Positions 18,747 through 27,722 of a stretch of DNA of 64,000 nt are shown here, piece by piece. Position 1 is the stretch's first letter. Every line of letters starts with the position of its first letter. Both the position numbers and the translations under genes were made by a program. The stretch comes from Methylobacterium sp. J-070 (GTDB taxonomy: Bacteria; Pseudomonadota; Alphaproteobacteria; Rhizobiales; Beijerinckiaceae). A model generated the notes under the pieces. It was not told the origin of the DNA, did not search any database, and saw only the letters and a list, made by a program, of their open reading frames with translations. The stretch covers positions 100,736-164,735 of the forward strand of contig NZ_JAKSXX010000237.1 in assembly GCF_022829385.1 (NCBI RefSeq). Reading direction: 5' to 3'.

Positions 18747-20672
18747 ATGACGAACGCCAGCCTTCCGGGCCGCTATCCCGAGATCTACGACGCCGCCCGC
18801 CGCGACCCGGAGGCGTTCTGGCTCGACGCGGCCCGGGCGCTCGACTGGTCTCGGGCGCCGACGCGGGCCTTCGCGCCGGAGACCGGCCCCTACGGCCGCT
18901 GGTACCCGGACGGGTCGCTGAATGCCTGCCACAACGCGGTCGACCGCCATGCCGACGGGGCACGGGCCGACCAGGTGGCGATCCGGTACGATTCGCCCGT
19001 CACCGGCACGAAGCGCAGCATCACATACCGGGAGTTGCGCGACGCGGTTTCGACGCTGGCCGCGGTGCTGGCCGGGCTCGGCGTCGGCAAGGGCGACCGG
19101 GTGATCCTGTACATGCCGATGGTGCCCGAGGCCCTGTTCGGCATGCTGGCCTGCGCCCGGCTCGGCGCCATCCACTCGGTGGTGTTCGGCGGTTTCGCCG
19201 CCAACGAGCTGGCCGTGCGGATCGAGGATGCGGCGCCGAAGGTGGTGCTGGCGGCCTCCTGCGGGATCGAGCCGAACCGGGTGGTCGCCTACAAGCCGCT
19301 CCTCGACGCGGCGATCGCCGCCTCGCGCCACAAGCCCGACGCCTGCCTGATCCTCCAGCGCCCGCACTGCGCCGCGACGCTCGTGCCGGAGCGGGACCGC
19401 GACTGGGCCGAGGCCGTCGCGGAAGCGAGCGCGGCCGGGGAGCGGGCGGATTGCGTGCCGGTCGCCGCCACCGACCCGCTCTACATCCTCTACACCTCGG
19501 GCACGACCGGCAAACCCAAGGGCGTGGTCCGCGACACGGGCGGCTACCTCGCGGCGCTCGCCTGGTCGATGCCGAACCTCTACGGCGTGCAGCCCGGGGA
19601 GACCTACTTCTGCGCCTCCGACATCGGCTGGGTCGTCGGCCATTCCTACATCGTCTACGCGCCGCTCCTGCACGGCTGCACCACCGTCCTGTACGAGGGC
19701 AAGCCGGTGGGCACGCCCGATGCCGGGGCCTTCTGGCGGGTCGTCTCCGAGTACGGCGTCGCCTGCCTGTTCACCGCGCCGACGGCGCTGCGGGCGATCA
19801 AGAAGGAGGATTCCAAGGGCGCCCGGATCGCCGATTACGACCTCTCGGCCTTCCGCAGCCTGTTCCTGGCCGGCGAGCGCGCCGATCCCGATTCGGTCGC
19901 CTGGGCCGAGCGGGTGCTGGACCGGCCGGTGATCGACCATTGGTGGCAGACCGAGACCGGATGGCCGATCGCCGGCAACCCGCTGGGGCTCGGCCTCCTG
20001 CCGGTGAAGCACGGCAGCACCTGCGTGCCGATGCCGGGCTACGCGGTCGAGGTTCTGGACGAGGGCGGCCGGCCGGTCCCGGCCGGGACGATGGGCACCA
20101 TCGCGATCCGCCTGCCCCTGCCGCCCGGCTGCCTGCCGACCCTGTGGGGCTCGGATGCGCGGATGCGGTCGAGCTACCTCGCCACCTTCCCGGGTTTCTA
20201 CGACACCTCGGATGCCGGGGTGATCGACGCGGACGGCTACATCACCGTGCTGGGGCGGACCGACGACATCATCAACGTCGCGGGCCATCGCCTCTCCACC
20301 GGCGGCATGGAGGCCGTCCTGGCCGGCCACCCGGACGTGGCGGAGTGCGCGGTGATCGGCATCCGCGACGCGCTGAAGGGCGAGGTGCCCTGCGGCTTCG
20401 TCGTGCTGAAGGCCGGCGTCGACCGGCCGACCGCCGAGATCGAGCGCGAACTCGTCGTCAAGGTGCGCGACGAGATCGGCCCGGTGGCGGCGTTCAAGCT
20501 CGCGCTCACCGTGCCGCGCCTGCCCAAGACCCGCTCGGGCAAGATCCTGCGGGCCACCATGAAGCGCATCGCCGACGACGAGCCGTGGACGATGCCGGCC
20601 ACGATCGACGACGCCGCGGTCCTCGACGAGATCGGCGAGAGCCTCAAAGGTCGGGGACTCGGCCCCGGCTGA
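18747..20672 (+). CDS. prpE: Propionyl-CoA synthetase
   Basis: A 641-residue AMP-forming acyl-CoA synthetase. The AMP-binding motif YTSGTTGKPKGVVRD, DIGWVVGHSY and the C-terminal TRSGKILRATMKRIADDE (catalytic Lys whose acetylation controls activity in this family) are present. Length and N-terminus match the propionate-CoA ligase branch rather than Acs. It activates propionate (perhaps acetate) to the CoA ester, feeding propionyl-CoA into methylmalonyl-CoA metabolism, which connects with the ethylmalonyl-CoA pathway genes ccr and ecm further along. Start ATG 18747 chosen by family N-terminus. Confidence 0.88.
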   Translation: MTNASLPGRYPEIYDAARRDPEAFWLDAARALDWSRAPTRAFAPETGPYGRWYPDGSLNACHNAVDRHADGARADQVAIRYDSPVTGTKRSITYRELRDAVSTLAAVLAGLGVGKGDRVILYMPMVPEALFGMLACARLGAIHSVVFGGFAANELAVRIEDAAPKVVLAASCGIEPNRVVAYKPLLDAAIAASRHKPDACLILQRPHCAATLVPERDRDWAEAVAEASAAGERADCVPVAATDPLYILYTSGTTGKPKGVVRDTGGYLAALAWSMPNLYGVQPGETYFCASDIGWVVGHSYIVYAPLLHGCTTVLYEGKPVGTPDAGAFWRVVSEYGVACLFTAPTALRAIKKEDSKGARIADYDLSAFRSLFLAGERADPDSVAWAERVLDRPVIDHWWQTETGWPIAGNPLGLGLLPVKHGSTCVPMPGYAVEVLDEGGRPVPAGTMGTIAIRLPLPPGCLPTLWGSDARMRSSYLATFPGFYDTSDAGVIDADGYITVLGRTDDIINVAGHRLSTGGMEAVLAGHPDVAECAVIGIRDALKGEVPCGFVVLKAGVDRPTAEIERELVVKVRDEIGPVAAFKLALTVPRLPKTRSGKILRATMKRIADDEPWTMPATIDDAAVLDEIGESLKGRGLGPG

Positions 20673-20999
20673 GGCTCCTGGCGGCCTCCACGGCCCTACC
20701 CACGAACCGGCCAGCCCATCCAGACGGAACGTGTCCGCGCGGCCTTGCCGGCCGGGCCCCGAACCCGCGCGGTCATTCCGGAGCGGCGCGGCCGGCACCG
20801 GAACCCGAAGCCGCCCTCAACACGGACGCTCGGCGCATCGGCGGGCCCGGCGCCAGGGCCCGGCCGCGCGACCCTCGACCGACGGGGGAACGGCGCGGCC
20901 GACCCGGACGGGCGACGCCCCGGCAACCCGCGCCCTTGCATCCCGCAATCCACCTACCATCTTCAGACCATCCAACCGGATGGTCTGGAGCAGGAAAGC
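20673..20999. other. Intergenic region upstream of RHH-like gene
   Basis: This is 327 bases of very GC-rich sequence with no convincing gene. Its only clear element is the perfect palindrome at 20964-20987, annotated separately. Confidence 0.5.
20964..20987. promoter_or_regulatory. Perfect palindrome before RHH-like gene
   Basis: Ten-base arms CAGACCATCC and GGATGGTCTG flank AACC. The element ends 12 bases before the ATG at 21000. It could be an operator for the RHH-like protein itself (autoregulation) or for a TetR-type dimer, or an RNA hairpin over the ribosome site. Confidence 0.65.
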
Positions 21000-21419
21000 A
21001 TGAGCGACAACGTGCACGACATCCGCCCGAAGGTGCCGGACAGCGAGAAGATCACGGTCAATCTCGGCTTCGTCGATCTCGGGCGCGTGGACCTGATGGT
21101 CCGCGACGGCTTCTACGCCAACCGCGCCGACTTCATCCGCACGGCGGTGCGCAACCAGCTGGACCGCCAGGAGGAGGCGGTCCGGCAATCGGTGGCGCGG
21201 CGCCAGCTCCGCCTGGGCCTCTCGCACTTCTCCCGCGCGGATCTGGAGGCGGCCCGGGATGCGGGGTCGCCGCTGCACATCCAGGTCCTGGGTCTCGCCA
21301 CCATCGCCGCCGACGTCACGCCCGAGCTGGCCCGCGCCGCCATCGCCTCCGTGGAGGTCCTGGGCGCCTTCCAGGCCAGCCCCGCCGTCAAGGCGGCGCT
21401 GGCCGACCGGACCGCCTGA
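21000..21419 (+). CDS. Ribbon-helix-helix-like (CopG-type) regulator
   Basis: A 139-residue protein. Residues about 17-55 fit a ribbon-helix-helix unit: a strand (KITVNLGFVDLG) followed by VDLMVRDGFYANRADFIRTAVR, the pattern of CopG/ParD DNA-binding domains. The C-terminal part has a VLGLATIAADVTPELA segment with no family I recognise. Start is the ATG at 21000, 41 bases before an esterase gene with which it is probably co-transcribed. It may regulate itself through the palindrome just upstream. Regulatory role is inferred. Confidence 0.65.
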   Translation: MSDNVHDIRPKVPDSEKITVNLGFVDLGRVDLMVRDGFYANRADFIRTAVRNQLDRQEEAVRQSVARRQLRLGLSHFSRADLEAARDAGSPLHIQVLGLATIAADVTPELARAAIASVEVLGAFQASPAVKAALADRTA

Positions 21420-21460
21420 CACCCACGAACCCGCCACCCGCACCGCAGCAGGATCCCCCC

Positions 21461-22780
21461 ATGTTCCCCTTCTCCAAGTTCGACCCATCCAAGATCGATC
21501 TCTCCAAGTTCGACCGCGCCGCGTTCAAGATGCCGAACTTCGATGTCCCGCCGTTCGACCCCGGCGCTGCCGAGGCCGCGACGGCGCGGGGATCGAAGGG
21601 CGCGGGTGATCGCGCCGCCCGGATGAAGGACGCGATGGCGCGCTTCCGCCGCGCCCAGGGGGCCGCCCTCGCGCAGTGGACCGAGGCCTGCCGCACGGCC
21701 GCGGAGGCGCCGGCCGCGGCCCGCCATGACGGGCCGACCCTCGACATGGAGGCGCCGAAGGCCGCCGGCGGGGCCTGGACGGCGCCGGACCAGGCCGGCG
21801 GCCCGAAGCCGGAGGCGGGTCCGGACCTGTCGGCGATGATGCGCGCCCTGCGCGAGACCCTGCCGGGGGCCTTCCCGGCGGGCGGTGCGCCGGCGGGGCG
21901 CGGCGCGCCGGTGACGGTCCCGCCCGGGGCGCGTTTCGAGGAGCGGACCTTCGCGGACGCCGCCGGCAGCCGACGCTACAAGGTCTACGTCCCGAGCGGC
22001 TACCGGGGGCAGGCCCTGCCGGTGATCGTGATGCTCCACGGCTGCACGCAGAACCCCGACGATTTCGCCGCCGGCACGCGCATGAACGCCCTGGCCGAGG
22101 AGCGGACCTTCTTGGTCGCCTACCCGGAGCAGCCGCAATCGGCCAACATGCAGCGGTGCTGGAACTGGTTCTCCTCCGGCGACCAGGTCCGCGAGGGCGG
22201 GGAGCCGGCGCTGATCGCCGGCATCGCCCGGTCGGTGGTCTCGGAGTTCTCGGCCGATCCCGACCGGGTCTACGCGGCCGGGCTCTCGGCCGGCGGCGCC
22301 GCGGCGGCGATCCTGGGGGCGACCTATCCGGACCTGTTCGCGGCCGTCGGGATCCATTCCGGGCTGGCCTGCGGGGCGGCCCGGGACATGCCCGGCGCCT
22401 TCGCGGCCATGAAAGGGCAGGGGCCGGTTCCGGGGCGCAACCGGCGGGCCGTCCCCACCATCGTGTTCCACGGCGACGGCGACCGCACCGTGCATCCGGT
22501 CAACGGCGATCAGGTGGTCGCCCAGGCCATGCCGGACTCCGGCCTCGCCGAGGCGGTCAGCCGGGACACGAGCCCGGGCGGCATGGCCTTCACCCGGACG
22601 GTCCGCAGCGACGGCGCGGGGCGGCCGCTGCTGGAGCAATGGGTGCTGCACGGGGCCGGGCACGCGTGGTCGGGCGGCAGCCCGGAGGGATCCTACACCG
22701 ACCCGCGCGGTCCCGACGCCAGCCGCGAGATGGTCCGGTTCTTCCTGGCGCAGGCCGGCGATCCGGAGGCGCGCGGCTGA
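21461..22780 (+). CDS. PHB-depolymerase-family esterase
   Basis: A 439-residue alpha/beta hydrolase of the LpqC/poly(3-hydroxybutyrate) depolymerase family. The oxyanion segment VMLHGCTQNPDDF is near 190, the nucleophile Ser about 276 in GLSAGG, a candidate Asp in FHGDGDRTVHP and His in GAGHAWSGG. No signal peptide is present, so the protein is probably intracellular. The first 30 residues hold short repeats (FSKFDPSK, LSKFDRA, MPNFDVPPFD) that could be an interaction or granule-binding tag. Substrate could be PHB oligomers or another ester. It follows the RHH-like gene by 41 bases. Confidence 0.82.
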   Translation: MFPFSKFDPSKIDLSKFDRAAFKMPNFDVPPFDPGAAEAATARGSKGAGDRAARMKDAMARFRRAQGAALAQWTEACRTAAEAPAAARHDGPTLDMEAPKAAGGAWTAPDQAGGPKPEAGPDLSAMMRALRETLPGAFPAGGAPAGRGAPVTVPPGARFEERTFADAAGSRRYKVYVPSGYRGQALPVIVMLHGCTQNPDDFAAGTRMNALAEERTFLVAYPEQPQSANMQRCWNWFSSGDQVREGGEPALIAGIARSVVSEFSADPDRVYAAGLSAGGAAAAILGATYPDLFAAVGIHSGLACGAARDMPGAFAAMKGQGPVPGRNRRAVPTIVFHGDGDRTVHPVNGDQVVAQAMPDSGLAEAVSRDTSPGGMAFTRTVRSDGAGRPLLEQWVLHGAGHAWSGGSPEGSYTDPRGPDASREMVRFFLAQAGDPEARG

Positions 22781-22831
22781 CCGGGGCCGCCGGCGGCGCG
22801 GGACATCCAGCGCGCCGCGACCGGCCCGACC

Positions 22832-23299
22832 TCACTCGGCGTCGGGGGCGTCGCCATCCTCGTCCAGATCGCCGGGTCCCGGCCGTTCCGGACCCGGCGC
22901 GTAGGCGCCCGGAACCGTGCCGGCCGACACCGAGGCCGGCATCCCCTGCGGGCCCGGCTCGGACGGGATCAGGGTCGCAGTGGCCGCGACGAAGCCGGCC
23001 ATCGCGCGCAGGTCCCGGGTCTGGCGCGGGTCGCGGGCGACCAGCGTCGCCTCCTGCTTGAGGCGGAGGTTGCAGGCCGGCGTGGGCAGGCCGCCCTCCG
23101 GCGTGCAGGCATCGTGGCGGGCGCAGGCCGCGTCGAGGGCATCGATCGGCGGCAGCGGGGCGTTGTTGCCCGGACCGCAATAGTTGCCGTGGATCAGCAT
23201 CTTGGGTCCGCCGAAGGCGGCCGGCTGCGCGTAGGACGGCGCTGCGAGGACGGCGCCCCCGAGGGCTAGGAGGAGCGGGGCTGCAAGGCGGGTCGGCAT
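22832..23299 (-). CDS. Secreted phospholipase A2-like protein
   Basis: A 155-residue protein with an N-terminal signal peptide (cleavage likely after SYA, residue 24). The segment NYCGPGNNAP followed by DAACARHDAC (56-65) reproduces the phospholipase A2 calcium-loop and His-Asp catalytic motif, including His62 and Asp63. The C-terminus is Pro/Asp-rich and disordered. A secreted or periplasmic lipolytic role is inferred from the motif; only the core is present and activity is untested. Start ATG 23299 begins the signal peptide. Confidence 0.7.
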   Translation of the reverse strand: MPTRLAAPLLLALGGAVLAAPSYAQPAAFGGPKMLIHGNYCGPGNNAPLPPIDALDAACARHDACTPEGGLPTPACNLRLKQEATLVARDPRQTRDLRAMAGFVAATATLIPSEPGPQGMPASVSAGTVPGAYAPGPERPGPGDLDEDGDAPDAE

Positions 23300-23476
23300 T
23301 GTACGGGACCTCGGCGATCTCGCCCCCTCAGGCGGTTCGCGTCGTGGTGACAGGGCCAGAAACGGCTGGCCCACCGGCCGGTTCCCGGCTCGCCGCCCGC
23401 AGGGCTGACCTGCCGCAGCACGCTGGCGGGCGCGGCCGTCCTGCTCCAGATTGGCGGGACGTATCCGGAGCCCGCC

Positions 23477-24595
23477 ATGACCGCACGCCTGTTCGAACCA
23501 CTGACGCTCGACGCGCTCACGCTCGAGAACCGCATCCTGATCGCGCCGATGTGCCAGTATTCGGCCCGGGACGGCGAGGCCACCGACTGGCACATGATGC
23601 ATCTCGGCCACCTCGCCATGTCGGGGGCGGGCCTGCTGACCCTGGAGGCCACCGCGATCTCCCCCGAGGCGCGGATCACCGCCTGGGACCTCGGCCTCTA
23701 CAACGACGGCTGCGAGCGGGCGCTGGCCCGGGTGCTCGACGCCGTGCGCGAGTACGCGCCGATCCCGGTCTGCATCCAGATCGCCCATGCCGGGCGCAAG
23801 GCGTCGAGCGACGCCCCCTGGGCCGGCGGACAGCAGATCCCGCCGGAGCATCCCTATGGCTGGCGCACCGAGGCGCCCTCGGCGGTCGCGCACGGGGAGG
23901 GCGAGGTCCCGCCCCACGCCCTCGACGCCGCCGACCTGAAGCGCGTCCGGGAAGCGTTCGTGGCGACCGCCCGCCGCGCCGTGCGCCTCGGCATCGAGGC
24001 GGTGGAGCTGCACGGGGCCCACGGCTACCTGCTGCACCAGTTCCTGTCGCCCATCGCCAACAAGCGCACTGACGCATACGGCGGCAGCCTCGAGAACCGC
24101 ATGCGCTTCCCGCTCGAGATCTACGACGCGGTGCGCGACGTCGTCCCGGCGGGGCGCCCCGTGTGGCTGCGCGTCTCGGCCACCGACTGGGTCGAGGACG
24201 GCTGGGACCTCGACGAGACGGTCGAGCTGGCGAAGGCGCTCAAGCGCGCGGGCTCGCCGGCCCTCCACGTCTCCACGGGCGGCGTCTCGCCCAAGCAGGC
24301 GATCAAGCTCGGGCCGGGCTATCAGGTTCCCTATGCCGAGCGGATCAAGGCCGAGACCGGGCTCACCACCATCGCGGTCGGGCTGATCACCGAGGCGCAG
24401 CAGGCGGAGACGATCCTGCAGGAGGGCAAGGCGGACGCGATCTCGCTCGCCCGCGCCATGCTGTACGATCCGCGCTGGCCCTGGCACGCGGCCGCCGAAC
24501 TCGGCGCCCGGGTGCGGGCGCCCAAGCAGTACTGGCGCTCGCAGCCTCGGGAGTACAAGGACCTGTTCAAGGATACGGCGTTCGGACAGCGGTGA
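23477..24595 (+). CDS. Old-yellow-enzyme family NADH:flavin oxidoreductase (YqjM type)
   Basis: A 372-residue FMN TIM-barrel protein. LENRILIAPMCQYSA, HLGHLAMSGAGL, IQIAHAGRKAS and HGAHGYLLHQFLSP are OYE hallmarks, and the Cys in APMCQYS is the YqjM-class marker. It reduces activated alkenes with NAD(P)H. Physiological substrate is unknown. It is monocistronic, starting 177 bases from the divergent PLA2-like gene. Confidence 0.9.
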   Translation: MTARLFEPLTLDALTLENRILIAPMCQYSARDGEATDWHMMHLGHLAMSGAGLLTLEATAISPEARITAWDLGLYNDGCERALARVLDAVREYAPIPVCIQIAHAGRKASSDAPWAGGQQIPPEHPYGWRTEAPSAVAHGEGEVPPHALDAADLKRVREAFVATARRAVRLGIEAVELHGAHGYLLHQFLSPIANKRTDAYGGSLENRMRFPLEIYDAVRDVVPAGRPVWLRVSATDWVEDGWDLDETVELAKALKRAGSPALHVSTGGVSPKQAIKLGPGYQVPYAERIKAETGLTTIAVGLITEAQQAETILQEGKADAISLARAMLYDPRWPWHAAAELGARVRAPKQYWRSQPREYKDLFKDTAFGQR

Positions 24596-24835
24596 GGCGC
24601 GGCAACGCGCCCTGAACGGCGGCATGTTCCGGACGCCTGTGAGCCTCAGCGCGGTCCGACATCCTCCCCGTCGGTCCGGGGCGCCGCAGGCGAGCCCGGA
24701 ATTCGGACACGATCGGTGGATCGGGATTTTGCACCGGGCGGCCGCACCGGCTTCCGGGCTCCGCTTTGCGGGCCCGGAACGACACGGTGATTCATGCTGC
24801 GGCCGTGACGGCACTGACCACACCGGTCTCGCAAC

Positions 24836-25582
24836 CTACCGCGGCATCGCCCCGACCAGCGGGCCGAGCGGCCGGCCGATATCCGAGCGGCCGAGCCCCG
24901 GCGCGTAGAGGCTCGACACCGAGCCGTCGAGGAACAGGGCGTTGCGGCAGCCGAGGTCGTCCCGGAACAGGCGCGCGAAGGCCCCGAAGGTCACCGGCCG
25001 CTCGGAGATCGCGAAGATCGCCAGGTGCCCGTCCGCCGGCACGCCGACGCCGTTGCGGATCTTCTGGCTCGGGCCGTCGGCGGAGATCTTCGGATGGATC
25101 TGGCCGTCGATCACCAGCATCGGGCCGGATTGCGTGGCGTAGTCCGGCCGGAGCTTCGCCCGGAGGTAGTGGGCGGTGTCGAGTACGCCCGCCCGCTCGC
25201 CCTTCACCCAGAAGACGCCGTTGGGCTTGAGGTGGAAGTTGCCCGGGCCGTCCGCCGTCGAGACGTGCCGCATCTCGCGCCCGTCCTCGACGTAGAGGCC
25301 GACCGGCGCCTGGTCCTTGTCGTACATGCCGGCATTCATCGCGAAGCTGAGGCGGCGGCCCGCCCCCTCGGCCAGGGTCCCGAGGGACCCGTAGGGCCGC
25401 CCGTCCGCCTGCAGCCAGAACAGCTGCAGCCGCTGCCGCCGCAGGTCGATCGTGCACACCGTGAAGCTCTCGCCCTGAGCCTCGACGATCCGGCACGGCT
25501 CCGCCCCGGTCGGGACCGCCCCGGCGCGGCCGGGGAGGGTGAGCGCGAGGAGCGCGATCAAAAGAGCGTGGGCCGGGCGCAT
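24836..25582 (-). CDS. Secreted phosphodiester glycosidase-family protein
   Basis: A 248-residue protein with a signal peptide (about 1-22) and an NAGPA-like domain: FAMNAGMYD, GLYVEDG, PNGVFW, SGPMLVIDGQ, RNGVGV and LFLDGSVSSLYAP are in the order seen in phosphodiester glycosidase-fold proteins. Periplasmic glycan or phosphodiester hydrolysis is the family expectation; the substrate is unknown. Start ATG 25582 begins the signal peptide. Confidence 0.8.
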   Translation of the reverse strand: MRPAHALLIALLALTLPGRAGAVPTGAEPCRIVEAQGESFTVCTIDLRRQRLQLFWLQADGRPYGSLGTLAEGAGRRLSFAMNAGMYDKDQAPVGLYVEDGREMRHVSTADGPGNFHLKPNGVFWVKGERAGVLDTAHYLRAKLRPDYATQSGPMLVIDGQIHPKISADGPSQKIRNGVGVPADGHLAIFAISERPVTFGAFARLFRDDLGCRNALFLDGSVSSLYAPGLGRSDIGRPLGPLVGAMPR

Positions 25583-25802
25583 CGTGATCCCTCGTTCCGT
25601 GCTGCTCAGGGGCCGCCGAGCGGGCACGCCGAGCGGCGGCCGCGGCGCCTCTCACTCCGGAAAGCGGTTCTTTTCGTGTCCGAAGCCGTCCCGAGGCTTG
25701 CGGGCTCCGACAGCGGCGGCGCGCCGCGGAACGGGACTGGACCGTTTTGGCCCCTCGGACGTTTGTTGTGCCAGAGGGCGGTATTTCCATGGAGATGGTG
25801 TG

Positions 25803-26282
25803 ATGAAGGGTGCAGTGCTCGGCTCGGCCCTGCTGGCGGCGGGAGCCCTGGCGCTCGCGCCGGCCAGCGCGGATGCGCGCGGCTTCGGCGGCGGCGGATT
25901 CCATGGCGGCGGCTTCCACGGTGGCGGGTTCGGCGGCTTCCGGGGCGGTGGCTTCGGCGGCGGCTTCCGCGGCGCCGGTTTCCGGGGCGGCGGCTTCGGC
26001 TACGGTCGGGGCTTCGGTGGCCGCGGCTACGGCTATCGCGGCGGTTACGGCTACGGCCTCGGCGGCCTGGGCCTCGGCGTCGGCCTGGGTCTGGCGGCCG
26101 GTGGCCTCTACGGGGGCTACGGTGGCTACGGCTACCCGGGCTACGGCTACGGCTACGGCGGCGGCTACGCCCCCGTCGGCTACGGCGGCGATTACGGCTA
26201 CGGCGGCGGCTGCTACACGGTTCCGCGGGTGCGCTGGACCCCCTATGGCTACCGCCGGGTCCTGGTCGAGCGCTGCTACTGA
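25803..26282 (+). CDS. Secreted Gly/Tyr-rich repeat protein
   Basis: A 159-residue protein with a signal peptide (about 1-25, ending ASADA) and a mature part made of GFHGGGF, FRGGGFGG and GYGYGG repeats. It closes with a short conserved-looking C-terminal domain containing two Cys (CYTVPRVRWTPYGYRR...ERCY). Such proteins are common in Methylobacterium and relatives, with no known function; a surface or envelope role is a guess. ATG 25803 lies just after a weak GGAG site. A strong terminator follows. Confidence 0.75.
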   Translation: MKGAVLGSALLAAGALALAPASADARGFGGGGFHGGGFHGGGFGGFRGGGFGGGFRGAGFRGGGFGYGRGFGGRGYGYRGGYGYGLGGLGLGVGLGLAAGGLYGGYGGYGYPGYGYGYGGGYAPVGYGGDYGYGGGCYTVPRVRWTPYGYRRVLVERCY

Positions 26283-26310
26283 GCCGCGATCCGACAGCGA
26301 CGCGTTCGGG

Positions 26311-26335
26311 AAAGGCCGCCTTCGGGCGGCCTTTT
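26311..26335 (+). terminator. Rho-independent terminator
   Basis: AAAGGCCGCC and GGCGGCCTTT pair around a TTCG tetraloop, followed by TTCCTT. It lies 28 bases after the Gly-rich gene. It is the clearest intrinsic terminator in the window. Confidence 0.88.
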
Positions 26336-26415
26336 CCTTGACACGGCCCCCTCCGCACCGTTGGACAGCTCGGCCCTAGGCGCCGATAGTGCCAGAGGCT
26401 GACGGGAGAGGGTTC

Positions 26416-27720
26416 ATGAGTATGGCAACCGGGCAGGGGCGTCCGGGCGTCGACGCGGTCGAGATCCGCGACGCCAGCCTCACGGCCTTCTACCGCTCGA
26501 TGACGCCGCCGGAGCGGCACACCTTCTGGGCGTGCGCCGCGGGCTGGTGCCTCGACGGCATGGACTTCATGATCTACCCGCTGGTGATCGGGACGATCAT
26601 GGCCCTGTGGCACGTGGATTCCGGCACGGCCGGGCTCGCCGCCACGGTGACGCTGCTGGCCTCGGCGCTGGGCGGCTGGCTCGCCGGCTTCATCGCCGAC
26701 CGGATCGGCCGGGTGCTGACCCTTCAGATCACGATCCTGTGGTTCTCGGTCTTCTCGCTGCTCTGCGCCTTCGTGCAGAACTTCGACCAGCTGCTGATCG
26801 CCCGGGCGATCCTGGGCCTCGGATTCGGCGGCGAGTGGGCGGCCGGCGCCGTGCTGATCGGCGAGACCATCCGGGCCGAGTATCGCGGCCGGGCTGTCGG
26901 CTCCGTGCAGTCCGGCTGGGCGATCGGCTGGGGGCTTGCGGTCCTGTCGCAGGCGGTGCTGTTTTCCCTGCTGCCGCCCGAGACCGCGTGGCGCTGGATG
27001 TTCGCCGTGGGGGCGTTGCCGGCGCTGCTGGTCTTCTACCTGCGCCGCTACGTCGAGGAGCCGCAGGTCGCCGCCGAGACCCGGGCCCGCGCGGCCGCGT
27101 CCGGCGACCGGCCGCAGATCTGGGAGATCTTCTCGGGTCCGATCCTGAAGACGACGCTGCTCGCCTCGCTGGCGGCGGCGGGCTGCCAGGGCGGCTACTA
27201 CGCGATCACCACCTGGGTGCCGCGCTTCCTCACCACCGAGCGCCACCTGTCGGTCGTCTCCTCCACCGGCTACCTGTCGGCGCTGATCATCGGTTCGTTC
27301 ACCGGCTACCTCGTGGGCGCGTGGCTCGCCGACCGCCTCGGGCGGCGGCCGCTGTTCCTGATCTTCTCGGTGGGCGCCATCGCGGTGGTCATCGCCTACA
27401 CGCAGATCCCCCTGTCGAACGGGGTGCTGTGGGTGCTGGGCTTCCCCCTGGGCTTCTTCGCCTCGGGCTACTTCTCCGGGATGGGCGCCTTCCTCACCGA
27501 ACTCTACCCGACCCGCCTGCGCGGCTCGGGGCAGGGGTTCTGCTACAATTTCGGCCGGGGCGTCGGCGCCCTGTTCCCGGCGCTCGTCGGCTACCTGTCG
27601 GAGCGGGCCGGCCTCGCCTCGGCGATCGCGATCTTCGCGGCCATCGCCTACGGGGTGTTCTTCCTGGCGGCCTTCGCGCTGCCGGAGACCCGCGGCAAGG
27701 TCCTGCACGCGGATTCCTGA
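26416..27720 (+). CDS. MFS transporter, organic-acid type
   Basis: A 434-residue 12-helix major facilitator. GWCLDGMDFMIYPLVI in helix 1, the loop 2-3 motif GFIADRIGRV and the inner signature PTRLRGSGQG place it with the aromatic-acid/sialate-type H+ symporters. It probably imports the substrate of the amidohydrolase encoded 2 bases downstream. ATG 26416 is preferred over the GTG at 26389 because GGGAGAGG at 26404-26411 precedes it. Confidence 0.87.
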   Translation: MSMATGQGRPGVDAVEIRDASLTAFYRSMTPPERHTFWACAAGWCLDGMDFMIYPLVIGTIMALWHVDSGTAGLAATVTLLASALGGWLAGFIADRIGRVLTLQITILWFSVFSLLCAFVQNFDQLLIARAILGLGFGGEWAAGAVLIGETIRAEYRGRAVGSVQSGWAIGWGLAVLSQAVLFSLLPPETAWRWMFAVGALPALLVFYLRRYVEEPQVAAETRARAAASGDRPQIWEIFSGPILKTTLLASLAAAGCQGGYYAITTWVPRFLTTERHLSVVSSTGYLSALIIGSFTGYLVGAWLADRLGRRPLFLIFSVGAIAVVIAYTQIPLSNGVLWVLGFPLGFFASGYFSGMGAFLTELYPTRLRGSGQGFCYNFGRGVGALFPALVGYLSERAGLASAIAIFAAIAYGVFFLAAFALPETRGKVLHADS

Positions 27721-27722
27721 TC

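Noticed and set aside
18518..21460. Apparent giant fusion of a 980-codon leader to the PHB-depolymerase-family esterase
   Set aside because: The leader is an out-of-frame reading of prpE and the RHH-like gene; the esterase has its own ATG at 21461 with a family-like N-terminus.
25880..26220. Repeated GGYGYGG-coding DNA as a CRISPR or tandem satellite
   Set aside because: Units vary in length, lack spacers and encode a Gly-rich protein with signal peptide.
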